A stretch of 64,000 nt of DNA, from positions 124,001-188,000 of the forward strand of contig JALHRR010000002.1 in assembly GCA_022841345.1 (NCBI GenBank), given 5' to 3'. The DNA comes from Saprospiraceae bacterium (lineage in GTDB: Bacteria; Bacteroidota; Bacteroidia; Chitinophagales; Saprospiraceae). The notes beneath the pieces are model-generated. The model did not search any database. It saw only the letters and a list, made by a program, of their open reading frames with translations, and had not been told where the DNA came from. Position numbers and translations under genes: made by a program. Below, one piece after another: positions 27,254-35,129 of this stretch. Numbering within the stretch: the stretch's first letter is position 1; the number at the start of each line of letters is the position of its first letter.

Positions 27254-27667
27254 TTACATTTTTTTCGTAAGAACGATGTCAGATGTACCGTCGTTTACAG
27301 TCAAAGTTTCTGGAGTAACACCTACTACAGTCCAAGTAGTTACAACCGGCTCAGCACCTTCAGCTGCAGGAGCTGTAAGCATGATTTTTCCGTCAGCAGC
27401 AGTCCACTGAGTAGCAGCAAGATCAGCCATGTTGATTGGAGCAACTGTTCCATCAGCATTCAGAGAGAATCCTTTTTCAGTACCATCTTCAGCCATCATT
27501 ACCCAAGTACCAGCAACTTGTTGGTCAAGAGCAGCAGTTTCAGTTGTTGCTGTAGCTTCTTCAGTTGTTTCTTCTACAGTTGTTTCTTCAGTAGCGGTTT
27601 CGCCACAGCTTACAAATAGCATGCTACCAGCAAATAGGATAGCGAAAAGGAGTGCATTGATTTTCAT
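27254..27667 (-). CDS. Small lipoprotein with lipocalin-like domain
   Basis: 137 residues. Lipobox FVSC (C21). A low-complexity Thr/Glu/Ala stretch (TEETTVEETTEEATATTE) forms a spacer, then a ~90-residue domain beginning GTWVMMAEDGTEKGFSLNADGT and ending DIVLTKKM, typical of 'lipocalin-like' lipoproteins of Bacteroidota. Function unknown. It has its own promoter (27721-27728) and strong terminator, so it is a monocistronic and probably well-expressed gene. Confidence 0.85.
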   Translation of the reverse strand: MKINALLFAILFAGSMLFVSCGETATEETTVEETTEEATATTETAALDQQVAGTWVMMAEDGTEKGFSLNADGTVAPINMADLAATQWTAADGKIMLTAPAAEGAEPVVTTWTVVGVTPETLTVNDGTSDIVLTKKM

Positions 27668-27720
27668 AAATGAAATTGAATTTGAAAAGTTAAAAATACG
27701 TTAAAGTGATAAATGCGACG

Positions 27721-27728
27721 CAAATGTA
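27721..27728 (-). promoter_or_regulatory. Bacteroidota -7 element TACATTTG
   Basis: Exact TAnnTTTG on the minus strand, 53 bases upstream of the lipocalin-like lipoprotein ATG at 27667. No well-placed -33 box. Confidence 0.5.
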
Positions 27729-28632
27729 AGCTATGGATTAATCACTTGTATACATTATTGCAAAAAATATTTGTATGTTCTATGAATCGTACTTCGCTCG
27801 TTGTCAATGATTTACTTCCTTCCCAAAAGAGTGGTTTTGCTTGTTGTGCAGGAATACTGCGTTTATATTGGTTTCGAATCCTTTTGCCAAATTAAATTGC
27901 TCATAATCATTATTATGCGCACAATACGTAAATCGGGCTATTTGAGCAGTATTGCTGTATTTAATGGAAAATAGTTGAAAAATATTTTTGTAGAAAGTAA
28001 CTTGGGTGGAAGATTTCGGCGCGTTTCCCTGAAACAGCCGCCTCTGGCCCCTGGCTTCTGGCCTCTGACAGAACAGCCGGGAAGAAAGCTTCGGGCCGCG
28101 AGCCTCGAGCTGCGAGAATACAGCCGGGTGTGAGTTCCCTGTGGGAACCCTATCCCTGCCCTTTCCCTTGGGATGGGAAAGGTGAATAGCCGGGAAGAAA
28201 GCTTTGAGTCTCGGGAATTAACGCTCATAGTACGGGTCTCTGACCCGCATCAAAAACTCGAAACTTGAACTCACATTCTTCACAAACTGGCGTCTACAGA
28301 CGCTCAGGAGCGGTTCTTCGCAGAAGGTAAAAAGTTAATATGAGCGTGAGTGTTAACCTGATCCCCGCCCTTTCCCCATAGAAAGGAAAAGAGAAAAACC
28401 CTGTCACCGCTGAAAATTTGCCACATTTCTGTGAACCAATTTGACTAAATATCAATTCTGCCTCAACGCCTCAACGCCTCAACGCCTCAACGCCTCAACG
28501 CCTCAACGCCTCAACGCCTAAACGCCCTCAGAGGATGATATACCATATCTGAATTGCATAATTTTATTGAATCTTTTACAAACAAAAAATTCACCGAATG
28601 CGTTAAATCTACGAACTCCAAAATTCATAATT
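27729..28632. other. Repeat-rich intergenic region
   Basis: About 900 bases without a credible gene. From ~28000 it consists of aacagccgg words, alternating 'cctctggcccctggcttctggcctctg' and 'cttcgggccgcgagcctcgagctgcgag' type text, and a perfect tandem 8-mer array at 28461-28524. Open frames drawn across it give low-complexity products. Confidence 0.55.
28461..28524. repeat. Tandem array of the 8-mer cctcaacg
   Basis: Seven perfect head-to-tail copies (28461-28516) plus an eighth with one change (cctaaacg). The period of eight rules out a coding constraint. Variants of the same word occur in other gaps, for example near 35050 and 45275. Confidence 0.9.
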
Positions 28633-28890
28633 ATGCGTTCCATACTATTTTCGCTGCTAGTGTTTTTAGTGATTTTCGCATCATCCTGTGCTGCTTCCCG
28701 TGAGTCCCGTGAAGTAGCAGTTCAGGAATGGATTCAAACTGCACAGCGTCCAATTAAAGTGCAACAGCATGGCAATTGGGAAGATTTTTCTACAATGCGT
28801 GGTCACACTTCCTACACATTGATTGATCAGAGTGGAAAGGTATATTTTGCCAAAAATGTGCGGTTTAAGTTGCCTGAAGTGATTGAATAA
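28633..28890 (+). CDS. Small lipoprotein, unknown function
   Basis: 85 residues from ATG at 28633; an in-frame ATG at 28567 would put 22 residues before the signal. Signal MRSILFSLLVFLVIFASSC with the lipidated cysteine at residue 19. The mature ~65 residues (VAVQEWIQTAQRPIKVQQHGNWEDF, SYTLIDQSGKVYFAKNVRFKLPEVIE) form a compact unit that I do not recognise. Flanked on both sides by repeat DNA. Confidence 0.65.
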   Translation: MRSILFSLLVFLVIFASSCAASRESREVAVQEWIQTAQRPIKVQQHGNWEDFSTMRGHTSYTLIDQSGKVYFAKNVRFKLPEVIE

Positions 28891-28972
28891 GTAAACCTGG
28901 AACAAGCTTCGAGCCTCGAGCCCAGAGCTGCGAGAATACAGCCGGGTGTGTGTTCCGCGTGCGGTGAACAGC

Positions 28973-29024
28973 CGAATTCGCAGTGTAGGGGTGATTCATG
29001 AATCGCCCCTACACTGCGAATTCG
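28973..29024. repeat. Near-perfect 52-base palindrome
   Basis: Two 25-base arms with one wobble mismatch around a 2-base centre; the core reads tgtagggg-tgattcat-gaatcg-cccctaca, framed by cgaattcgcag. From memory, gtaggggcgattcatgaatc-type palindromes are widespread in several phyla; here the arms are extended. Confidence 0.85.
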
Positions 29025-29131
29025 ACGCTGCTAACAGGGTTTTTATTTGTGTGAGTGCCGGAGCTAAAAGCAACGGCAAGTAGGAGTGAGGGTGGCTGTT
29101 CCCTTGAGGCTTGAAGCTTGTAGCTTGAGGC

Positions 29132-29539
29132 TTATTCTTCCGACAACTCCAATATCTTCTCAAACTCCTCCTCCAATACCGGCTGCACAGATAATCGCGT
29201 ATTATTCACCAACACCATATCCTTTAATTCCGGAATGGTTTTGATCAATGATAATGGCACCGGTTTCTTCAGTTTCTTCAATGGTTTAAATTTGACAGAA
29301 GACCATTTGCCGGTATGATCGCTGGGGTCAGGGAAATACTCTTTGGATACTTCAGCAATTCCGACCACTTCCTTTCCGATATTGGAATGATAGATCAGGA
29401 CCTTATCATGCATCTCCATCGACATCAGGTTGTTGCGGGCACCGTAATTCCTGACACCATCCCAGGTGGCTTCCTTTTCCCGGATCATATCTTCCCAGCC
29501 GTAAACATCAGGTTCAGACTTGGCCAACCAGTATTTCAT
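29132..29539 (-). CDS. EVE-domain protein
   Basis: 135 residues, a complete EVE/PUA-like domain: opening MKYWLAKSEPDVYGWEDM, then TWDGVRNYGARNNLMSM, DKVLIYHSN and VGIAEV. EVE domains (related to human THYN1) bind modified bases in DNA or RNA. It starts only 4 bases after the glycyl-tRNA synthetase stop and is probably co-transcribed. Some EVE proteins serve modification-dependent restriction, but a stand-alone EVE in a housekeeping operon more likely has an RNA-linked role. Confidence 0.9.
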   Translation of the reverse strand: MKYWLAKSEPDVYGWEDMIREKEATWDGVRNYGARNNLMSMEMHDKVLIYHSNIGKEVVGIAEVSKEYFPDPSDHTGKWSSVKFKPLKKLKKPVPLSLIKTIPELKDMVLVNNTRLSVQPVLEEEFEKILELSEE

Positions 29540-29543
29540 AGGA

Positions 29544-31097
29544 TTACAGTTTTAGGAGCAATGATTTGAGATCTGTTTTCTCAGAAATGATAGCAGCCAC
29601 TTTGTCGATGGACACTCTTTCCTGCAATAATGTATCCCTGTCTCTGATCGTTACTTGATTATCTTCCAGTGTTTCAAAGTCAACTGTCACACAGAATGGT
29701 GTTCCGATTGCATCCTGTCTGCGGTAGCGGCGGCCAATGGCATCCTTGTCATCATATTGACACTCAAAAGACATTTTCAACTGATGATAAATCTCTCTGG
29801 CTTTGGTGGTCAGTTCCTCCTTGTTTTTCACAAGAGGAAGAATGGCGCATTTCACAGGCGCAAGAGGAGCAGGGATTTTCAACACAATTCTTGTGGCGTC
29901 TTCACCCTTTGCATCCGGCACAGATTCTTCCGTATAAGCCTGACTCATCACAGACAGGAACATTCTGTCGCAACCCACTGAAGTTTCGACAACAAATGGT
30001 ATATAACTGGCATTTTGCTCCGGATCGAAATACATCAGTTTTTTGCCCGATAATTCCTGGTGTTGCTTCAGGTCAAAGTCAGTTCTGGAGTGGATTCCTT
30101 CCAGTTCCTTGAATCCAAATGGGAAATTAAACTGAATATCCACCGCAGCATTGGCATAATGAGCCAAATTCTCATGATCGTGGAATCTTAGCATGCTCTC
30201 AGGAGTACCCAGGGACAAATGCCATTTCATACGCTTTTCTTTCCAATGGCGATACCAGTCCATCTCCGTTCCGGGAGCGATGAAAAATTGCATTTCCATT
30301 TGCTCGAATTCTCTCATACGGAATATAAATTGGCGGGCAACGATTTCATTTCTGAATGCCTTACCTATCTGTGCAATTCCGAATGGCAATTTCTGACGGG
30401 TCGTTTTCTGAACATTCAGGAAATTGACAAAAATACCCTGAGCAGTCTCCGGTCTCAGATAGATCGTAGAATCCTCCGCTGCCAATGCTCCAATCTGCGT
30501 ACTGAACATCAGGTTGAACTGTCTCACCTCCGTCCAGTTGCGCGAACCACTCTCCGGGCAGGCGATCTCCAGTTCTTCAATGATGGCTTTCATGTCTGCC
30601 AGATCGGCATTGGTCATAGCAGTTGCCAGTCTCTGGGCGATTTCCTTTCTGCGATTGTCATATTCCAGTACACGCGGATTCGTGCTGCGATACATCTCAG
30701 CATCGAAGTTTTCGAATCGCTTCGCGGCTTTCTCGATTTCTTTATTGGCTTTATCCTCCAATTTATCCATGTATCCTTCGATCAGGACATCTGCGCGATA
30801 GCGTTTTTTAGAATCCTTATTATCGATCATCGGATCATTGAATGCATCCACGTGGCCGGAAGCTTTCCAGGTTTTTGGGTGCATAAAGATAGCAGCATCG
30901 ATCCCTACAATATTATCATGCATCTGGGTCATAGCTTTCCACCAGTATTGCTTGATATTATTCTTCAGTTCCACCCCATACGGACCGTAATCATACACTG
31001 CGCTGAGTCCCTCATAAATCTCTGATGAAGGAAAAATGTAACCGTATTCTTTGCTGTGAGAAATGATCTTTTTGAATAAATCTTCCTGATTGGCCAT
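29544..31097 (-). CDS. glyS: Glycine--tRNA ligase, single-chain (eukaryal/archaeal type)
   Basis: 517 residues, class II synthetase. N-terminus NQEDLFKKIISHSKEYGYIFPSSEIYEG, then YGPYGVELKNN (motif 1 region), a helical insert, RPETAQGIFVNF, and the motif 2 region AFRNEIVARQFIFRMREFEQMEMQFF. Motif 3 falls around SVGCDRMFL. The C-terminal anticodon-binding domain ends DRDTLLQERVSIDKV. Charges tRNA-Gly in the cytoplasm. Single-chain GlyRS, rather than the alpha2beta2 form, is usual in Bacteroidota. A near-consensus promoter lies about 45 bases upstream. Confidence 0.96.
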   Translation of the reverse strand: MANQEDLFKKIISHSKEYGYIFPSSEIYEGLSAVYDYGPYGVELKNNIKQYWWKAMTQMHDNIVGIDAAIFMHPKTWKASGHVDAFNDPMIDNKDSKKRYRADVLIEGYMDKLEDKANKEIEKAAKRFENFDAEMYRSTNPRVLEYDNRRKEIAQRLATAMTNADLADMKAIIEELEIACPESGSRNWTEVRQFNLMFSTQIGALAAEDSTIYLRPETAQGIFVNFLNVQKTTRQKLPFGIAQIGKAFRNEIVARQFIFRMREFEQMEMQFFIAPGTEMDWYRHWKEKRMKWHLSLGTPESMLRFHDHENLAHYANAAVDIQFNFPFGFKELEGIHSRTDFDLKQHQELSGKKLMYFDPEQNASYIPFVVETSVGCDRMFLSVMSQAYTEESVPDAKGEDATRIVLKIPAPLAPVKCAILPLVKNKEELTTKAREIYHQLKMSFECQYDDKDAIGRRYRRQDAIGTPFCVTVDFETLEDNQVTIRDRDTLLQERVSIDKVAAIISEKTDLKSLLLKL

Positions 31098-31141
31098 TTG
31101 CTTGTATGATTATTTGTATTAATGTCTTTTGAAAAACGCTG

Positions 31142-31149
31142 CAAGATTA
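31142..31149 (-). promoter_or_regulatory. Near-consensus -7 element TAATCTTG
   Basis: One mismatch to TAnnTTTG on the minus strand, 44 bases upstream of the glyS ATG at 31097. Confidence 0.35.
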
Positions 31150-31320
31150 CAGTTTTTTGTTGGGAATGGCAAGAGGGAGCAGCCTATTAGCTTCGAGCCT
31201 CGAGCTTCGAGCTGCGAGAAAACAGCCGGAACAGCCGCTGCTGGCTTATGGGTGCTGGCATCTGACGAATAGCCGGGGGAAGGAGGGATTTAAACATCTT
31301 TAGTAGCTGTGTCAAAAAAT

Positions 31321-32334
31321 TCAAATCTGCTTTAGCTCAAATGCATATTCATAACTGATGACGCTTTTACCTTTTTCGTTTTTCTTCCAGGCTTCTTCCA
31401 AATGACTTAATTCAATCATATCACTTGTACTAGTGGATTTAAATACTGCAGTAACTTTCTCTAAGACTTCTAATTCAGCTTCCGAAAACAAATCTGCTTT
31501 AAATGTTCTGTCTTTTCTTGCTTTGAATTGTTCGCCCGTATATCCATCACGAAATTCCGTGGTATAAATATCTATTTCATCTTTATTAGCCAGATATTCA
31601 AATATGCTTTGAAAATTATTGGGAACAGGTCCCATATCTATGGCATGATATCTTACCCCACTAATGGAAAAACAGCTCTGTTTAAACATTGAAAAGTCGG
31701 CATAAAACAGTAGCTTGTTCATCTTGGTTTTGAATGGTTCTATTTTCTCTGAAAAGTAAACTACCATTTCAGTAAACTTTTCAAAGTTAGGATTTCTGTA
31801 TCCTGAATAAATATCTGCTAAAGGATTCCCTAATAAATATTTTTTGAAATTCAAATTGAAAATGTTTCGTTTTCTTTCTTCCAGCAATAATTGCGCTTTC
31901 TGAATGTATTTTGCCTTCACTTGATCATTCAGTGTTCCGCATAAATCCACCAAATTAATAAAATACTTAGGGTCAGCCACCATCTGAATTAACTTGGCGT
32001 TAGCAATACTGGGCATTTCTCCTGCTTCGTATTGGCGGTAACTATTTACCCCAAAACCTAATATCTCAGATATCTTTGCTGCTGGTAAACTATATTTTTC
32101 ACGAATTCTGGCGATTTCATCCGGAAAGGGGATATTGAATTTGTCCCGGTACTGATTGTATACCTGGTTCATATTCACTTCATCTAATGAGGTGCTTGTA
32201 AATTGCTCTCCGCTGTCTTCACATTTATAAAAATGAAAAACGATTTCAAATGTTTCCTTTCGGAAATCCATTGATCTTCTCTCCTTGCTCAATTTCATTT
32301 CTTTACCTGTGATGGGACTTTTCATATGGGTCAT
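31321..32334 (-). CDS. Panacea-domain (DUF4065) antitoxin with MqsA-like HTH N-terminus
   Basis: 337 residues. Residues ~4-45 align with the MqsA zinc ribbon but the cysteines are mostly lost (SPITGKEM and YKCEDSGEQF where CxxC pairs are expected). Residues ~70-115 form an HTH (YSLPAAKISEILGFGVNSYRQYEAGEMPSIANAKLI). The C-terminal half carries the Panacea motif (KMNKLLFYADF, GVRYHAIDMGPVPNNFQSIFEYL). Panacea domains neutralise diverse toxins. The ATG is 1 base past the toxin stop, so the two genes are coupled, toxin first, as in mqsRA. It likely autoregulates via the HTH. Confidence 0.85.
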   Translation of the reverse strand: MTHMKSPITGKEMKLSKERRSMDFRKETFEIVFHFYKCEDSGEQFTSTSLDEVNMNQVYNQYRDKFNIPFPDEIARIREKYSLPAAKISEILGFGVNSYRQYEAGEMPSIANAKLIQMVADPKYFINLVDLCGTLNDQVKAKYIQKAQLLLEERKRNIFNLNFKKYLLGNPLADIYSGYRNPNFEKFTEMVVYFSEKIEPFKTKMNKLLFYADFSMFKQSCFSISGVRYHAIDMGPVPNNFQSIFEYLANKDEIDIYTTEFRDGYTGEQFKARKDRTFKADLFSEAELEVLEKVTAVFKSTSTSDMIELSHLEEAWKKNEKGKSVISYEYAFELKQI

Positions 32335-32335
32335 T

Positions 32336-32683
32336 CTATTTTAAGGGATATTTCATTTTGTGTTGTGCCAGATGAAAGGAAATGCAGATAACGCCGCAGT
32401 TGATTGCTCCCATTGTTATTTTGATATACACTTCCTTATTCTTAACTGTTTTACCAAACACCCACATATCAGTACCTCCATATAGTTTTTCTTCAATTGG
32501 ACCTTCGCTATAATCCCTGATTTCGAGTGCTTCCAGAATAGTAATTCGATCTATGGGGCGAAGTTCCAGATCCGCAAGAGTCTGTGCATTCTTGCCTCTA
32601 TCGTCGCGAAAGAGCACGTCCCAAAACTTCATCTTTTCTTTAAAGTTTTTTAAAAAGAACGCTACTGCCGTTTCCGTACTCAT
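32336..32683 (-). CDS. MqsR-family toxin
   Basis: 115 residues. The pattern AQTLADLELRPIDRITILEALEIRDYSEGP, then YGGTDMWVFGKTVKNKEVYIKITMGAINCGVICISFHLAQHKMKYP, matches MqsR-like RelE-fold mRNA interferases of the kind paired with MqsA or Panacea antitoxins. The basic/aromatic C-terminus is where the catalytic residues of MqsR lie. First gene of the toxin-antitoxin pair; its stop is directly followed by the antitoxin start. Predicted to cleave mRNA when free. No exact promoter element was recognised in the AT-rich stretch upstream. Confidence 0.75.
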   Translation of the reverse strand: MSTETAVAFFLKNFKEKMKFWDVLFRDDRGKNAQTLADLELRPIDRITILEALEIRDYSEGPIEEKLYGGTDMWVFGKTVKNKEVYIKITMGAINCGVICISFHLAQHKMKYPLK

Positions 32684-32811
32684 ATATTGGTTTGGTGCCG
32701 CAAAGGTAAGAAAATAATTTTAAACATAAACTATAAAGTTGTAATTAATATAATTAAATTTCAAATTAACAACTTTAAAATTGAGTTTAAACTGTTGAGA
32801 TTTTACCTTAC

Positions 32812-32988
32812 TCAATAATACTCCTTAATATAAGCATAAGCCCGATCAAACAACACCTGATCTTTGATCTTATACTTAGCCCAGAGTATCTTCCTTAACG
32901 AACTTTGTACTTCTCTTTCTCCGGAGTTGGAATTCTGCCAGCCGGGAAATCTCACCAAACGAACGATGGCATCTATATCTGTCACGAT
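32812..32988 (-). pseudogene. hsdR: Remnant of type I restriction enzyme R subunit (hsdR 3' end)
   Basis: A minus-strand frame without a start, ending TGA at 32812, encodes about 58 residues that match the extreme C-terminus of HsdR: IVTDIDAIVRLVRFPGW, GEREVQSSLRKILW, then KDQVLFDRAYAYIKEYY. The frame upstream loses similarity and merges out of frame into the J-domain gene stop (33050). The remaining ~1,000 codons of hsdR, and hsdM/hsdS, are absent, so this is a deletion scar of a type I restriction-modification locus. It lies between a J-domain gene and an MqsR/Panacea toxin-antitoxin pair. Confidence 0.8.
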
Positions 32989-33049
32989 ACAATGGATAAT
33001 ACTTACAACCAGGCTGGTTATAGAAAATGTTCCACTCGTTGAGTGATCC

Positions 33050-33397
33050 TTACATCCGTCTTCGTTTTACCAATCGACCTTTCTCGTAGAAATGGGTAGG
33101 TGGTCTTTTCATCATTGGGTTCGAATTGGCATATTTAGGTTCTTCTTTCGCGGGAGCCTTAAGGTTGGAATCAGTAATTTGGAAACTATTCTTCAAAATT
33201 TTATCATGGAGCTCTTTGCGAAGGGAATCAGATAAGTTATCATAAGCGATTTGAATTTCTTGAAATTTTTTTTCAAAAAATTTATCTCCGTCATTTACAT
33301 CTGGATGTAATTTCTTGGCAAGTTTCTTGTATGCAATTTTTATTTCGTCAAACGAAGCAAAATTCTCCACGCCTAAAGTCTGGTAATGATTTTCCAT
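33050..33397 (-). CDS. Small J-domain (DnaJ-like) protein
   Basis: 115 residues. A canonical J domain fills residues ~4-66: YQTLGV, KLAKKLHPDVNDGDKFFEKKFQEIQIAYDNLSD, with the HPD motif that stimulates DnaK. The remaining ~50 residues are a Pro/Lys-rich tail ending KGRLVKRRRM, with no zinc finger or substrate domain. It could recruit Hsp70 to a specific client or nucleic acid. The hsdR remnant begins right after its stop; whether it belonged to the former restriction locus is unknown. Confidence 0.85.
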   Translation of the reverse strand: MENHYQTLGVENFASFDEIKIAYKKLAKKLHPDVNDGDKFFEKKFQEIQIAYDNLSDSLRKELHDKILKNSFQITDSNLKAPAKEEPKYANSNPMMKRPPTHFYEKGRLVKRRRM

Positions 33398-33518
33398 ATT
33401 TTTGATGTATATTCAGCTAACTAGATAGTAACCAAAATATTACATATATTTCCATTATATCAAAATCGCAGACTATTTATAAGTTTTCTCTTCATGTACC
33501 CTCCAGCACCCTAAACGC

Positions 33519-33731
33519 TCAAAACCCTTTCCTCACTTCCCTCTTTATCCTTCCCCGATTCACAAAAAACCACACCGTCCCCACAAGTATCAAAAACAAA
33601 GGTAAAGCGCCCGGTTCATCCTCCACTGTGATCATAAAGACCAGCAAGATGAGCCCTAAGACTATGGTTATGATAGATAATACGCTGCTTATTTTCAGTG
33701 ACTTACTGATTTTATTTTTCATTTTGTACAT
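33519..33731 (-). CDS. Small two-helix membrane protein
   Basis: 70 residues (or 67 from the second Met). Two hydrophobic helices (SSVLSIITIVLGLILLVFMI; LPLFLILVGTVWFFV) joined by VEDEPGA, with a basic tail (RGRIKREVRKGF) inside. No recognisable family. A full Bacteroidota promoter lies 54 bases upstream, which supports expression. Confidence 0.65.
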   Translation of the reverse strand: MYKMKNKISKSLKISSVLSIITIVLGLILLVFMITVEDEPGALPLFLILVGTVWFFVNRGRIKREVRKGF

Positions 33732-33784
33732 TATTAGAGTAAGGGATTTAAGTGTAAATTTATATTTAAAAGCACTTTGAAATG

Positions 33785-33815
33785 CAAAGTTAATTCAATA
33801 AATGGAAGCAACAAA
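33785..33815 (-). promoter_or_regulatory. Full Bacteroidota promoter TTTG-N19-TAACTTTG
   Basis: Minus strand: -33 TTTG at 33812-33815 and -7 TAACTTTG at 33785-33792, spaced by exactly 19 bases, upstream of the small membrane protein at 33731. Both boxes match consensus. Confidence 0.75.
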
Positions 33816-33897
33816 TTATTGTCAGAATAATATATTTCAGAAGAGGAGATGTGATGTTACAGATGAGGAGATGTGATGAGGTTCAGAAGCCTAAAAC

Positions 33898-34923
33898 CTA
33901 TCTATCAGTTGTCAATCCTGATTTTAAATTTCTTTCTGAACCACTAATGACAATGATGTCATTATATGCTTTCATATTCGTAATGGCAAATTTTTCAGGC
34001 AAACCATCGCCGGAGAATTTCCATTTTTCAGTTTCCTTATCCTTTCTATAAACTCCGTCCCATTGTCCTGCTAAAATTGTGTTGTCAATCTTAATGACAT
34101 TGAAAGTATAAAGCTCAGCAGGCAATCCACTCTGTATACTTTGCCAGGTAATTCCTTTGTCAATTGAAGAAAACAATTCGTTGTACATCATAGCATAGAT
34201 TCCTTTATCGTCCGAACTGATATTATGCAGCGCACCTTCTGAAAAGATTTTCTTCCATTCTTTTTTTCCAATTACTGCAGTAAATCCTCCCTGATTGCTA
34301 GCAATGTAAATACTTCCATCAAATGCTGTAATGCCATTCACCTGCAATGAGCTGTTGCCATATTCTAGGTCCCATTGACTGAGCGATTCATTGTAAGAAT
34401 ATTGTCCGGAATTAGTGGCTGCGTAGAGTTTGTTTTCGATAGCAGCAAATTTTCTGATGCTTAGATTGTCCAGACCGGAATTCATTTTTGTCCAGCTTTG
34501 CCCTTCATCTTCAGTATAGAAAACTCCGGCAAATTGCGTACCCGCATAGATACGGTCTTTGAAAAATAGTAATGCTCCCGGATTACTTTCTAATAATTCC
34601 TTGTCTGTTGGAATGTTCATCCAGCTACCTTTCTGATCATTATAAAAGTAGAGTCCACTATCCTTTGAAAGCAATGCAAGTTTGTTTTCTGAAATGGCAA
34701 TTCCCCCCAAACCAATTTTAACAGCAGGAGGCAAACCAGTACTTTCATTTTTCCATGTTAACCCCTTATCGTGAGAAAAGTAAACAATTCCGTCCGATTT
34801 ACCGGAAAAGGGAATATCACTGTCCAAAACGGATTTTGTATTGTCCTGAGTTTGAGCATTACAAGCCTGCAGGGTAATCAAAACGAGAATGGCTATATAT
34901 CTTATTACTCTTACCAATGTCAT
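33898..34923 (-). CDS. Lipoprotein with BNR/sialidase-like beta-propeller
   Basis: 341 residues. Signal VIRYIAILVLITLQAC with lipidated cysteine at ~21. The mature part is made of repeated blades with the Asp-box pattern (SHDKGLTWKNESTGLP, TEDEGQSWTKMNSGLD, SSIDKGITWQSIQSGLP), as in sialidase/Vps10-type propellers and HCF136-like proteins. No catalytic residues of true sialidases are evident, so it is probably a binding or assembly protein on the outer membrane. It ends about 90 bases beyond a pair of gatgtgatg repeats. Confidence 0.75.
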   Translation of the reverse strand: MTLVRVIRYIAILVLITLQACNAQTQDNTKSVLDSDIPFSGKSDGIVYFSHDKGLTWKNESTGLPPAVKIGLGGIAISENKLALLSKDSGLYFYNDQKGSWMNIPTDKELLESNPGALLFFKDRIYAGTQFAGVFYTEDEGQSWTKMNSGLDNLSIRKFAAIENKLYAATNSGQYSYNESLSQWDLEYGNSSLQVNGITAFDGSIYIASNQGGFTAVIGKKEWKKIFSEGALHNISSDDKGIYAMMYNELFSSIDKGITWQSIQSGLPAELYTFNVIKIDNTILAGQWDGVYRKDKETEKWKFSGDGLPEKFAITNMKAYNDIIVISGSERNLKSGLTTDR

Positions 34924-35129
34924 GAATTATTTATCGTAAAGTTCCAACTTACCAGAACATCCACTTGATGTTCAATTTCAACTCTCTACCTGGCTGTTTT
35001 TCTCAACGTCTCAACACCTTACCAGGGCTGTTTGGCTATTACCGGCTGTTATCGCTTCAACCCCTCAACCCCTTAACGAGGCGGTTCCCCCGGCTGTTTA
35101 CGACTCAACGACTCAACGAGGCTGTTCCC
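34924..35129. repeat. ggctgtt / taacgagg repeat spacer
   Basis: Directly 3' of the leftward giant gene: words ggctgttt, caacgcctcaac-like phrases and ttaacgaggcggttcc / caacgaggctgttcc. Same family as the spacers at 39830-40105 and 45110-45390. Confidence 0.75.

Noticed and set aside
27862-27880. ggtttcgaatcc resembling a tRNA T-arm
   Set aside because: No matching acceptor, D-arm or anticodon stem around it.
27938-28228. 96-codon leftward open frame
   Set aside because: Encoded by low-complexity repeat text; the product has no recognisable fold.
28461-28524. Tandem repeats resembling a CRISPR array
   Set aside because: The 8-base units are directly adjacent with no spacers, and no cas genes are present.
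30219-31025. 268-codon open frame opposite glyS
   Set aside because: Complementary shadow of the glycyl-tRNA synthetase; composition is not protein-like.
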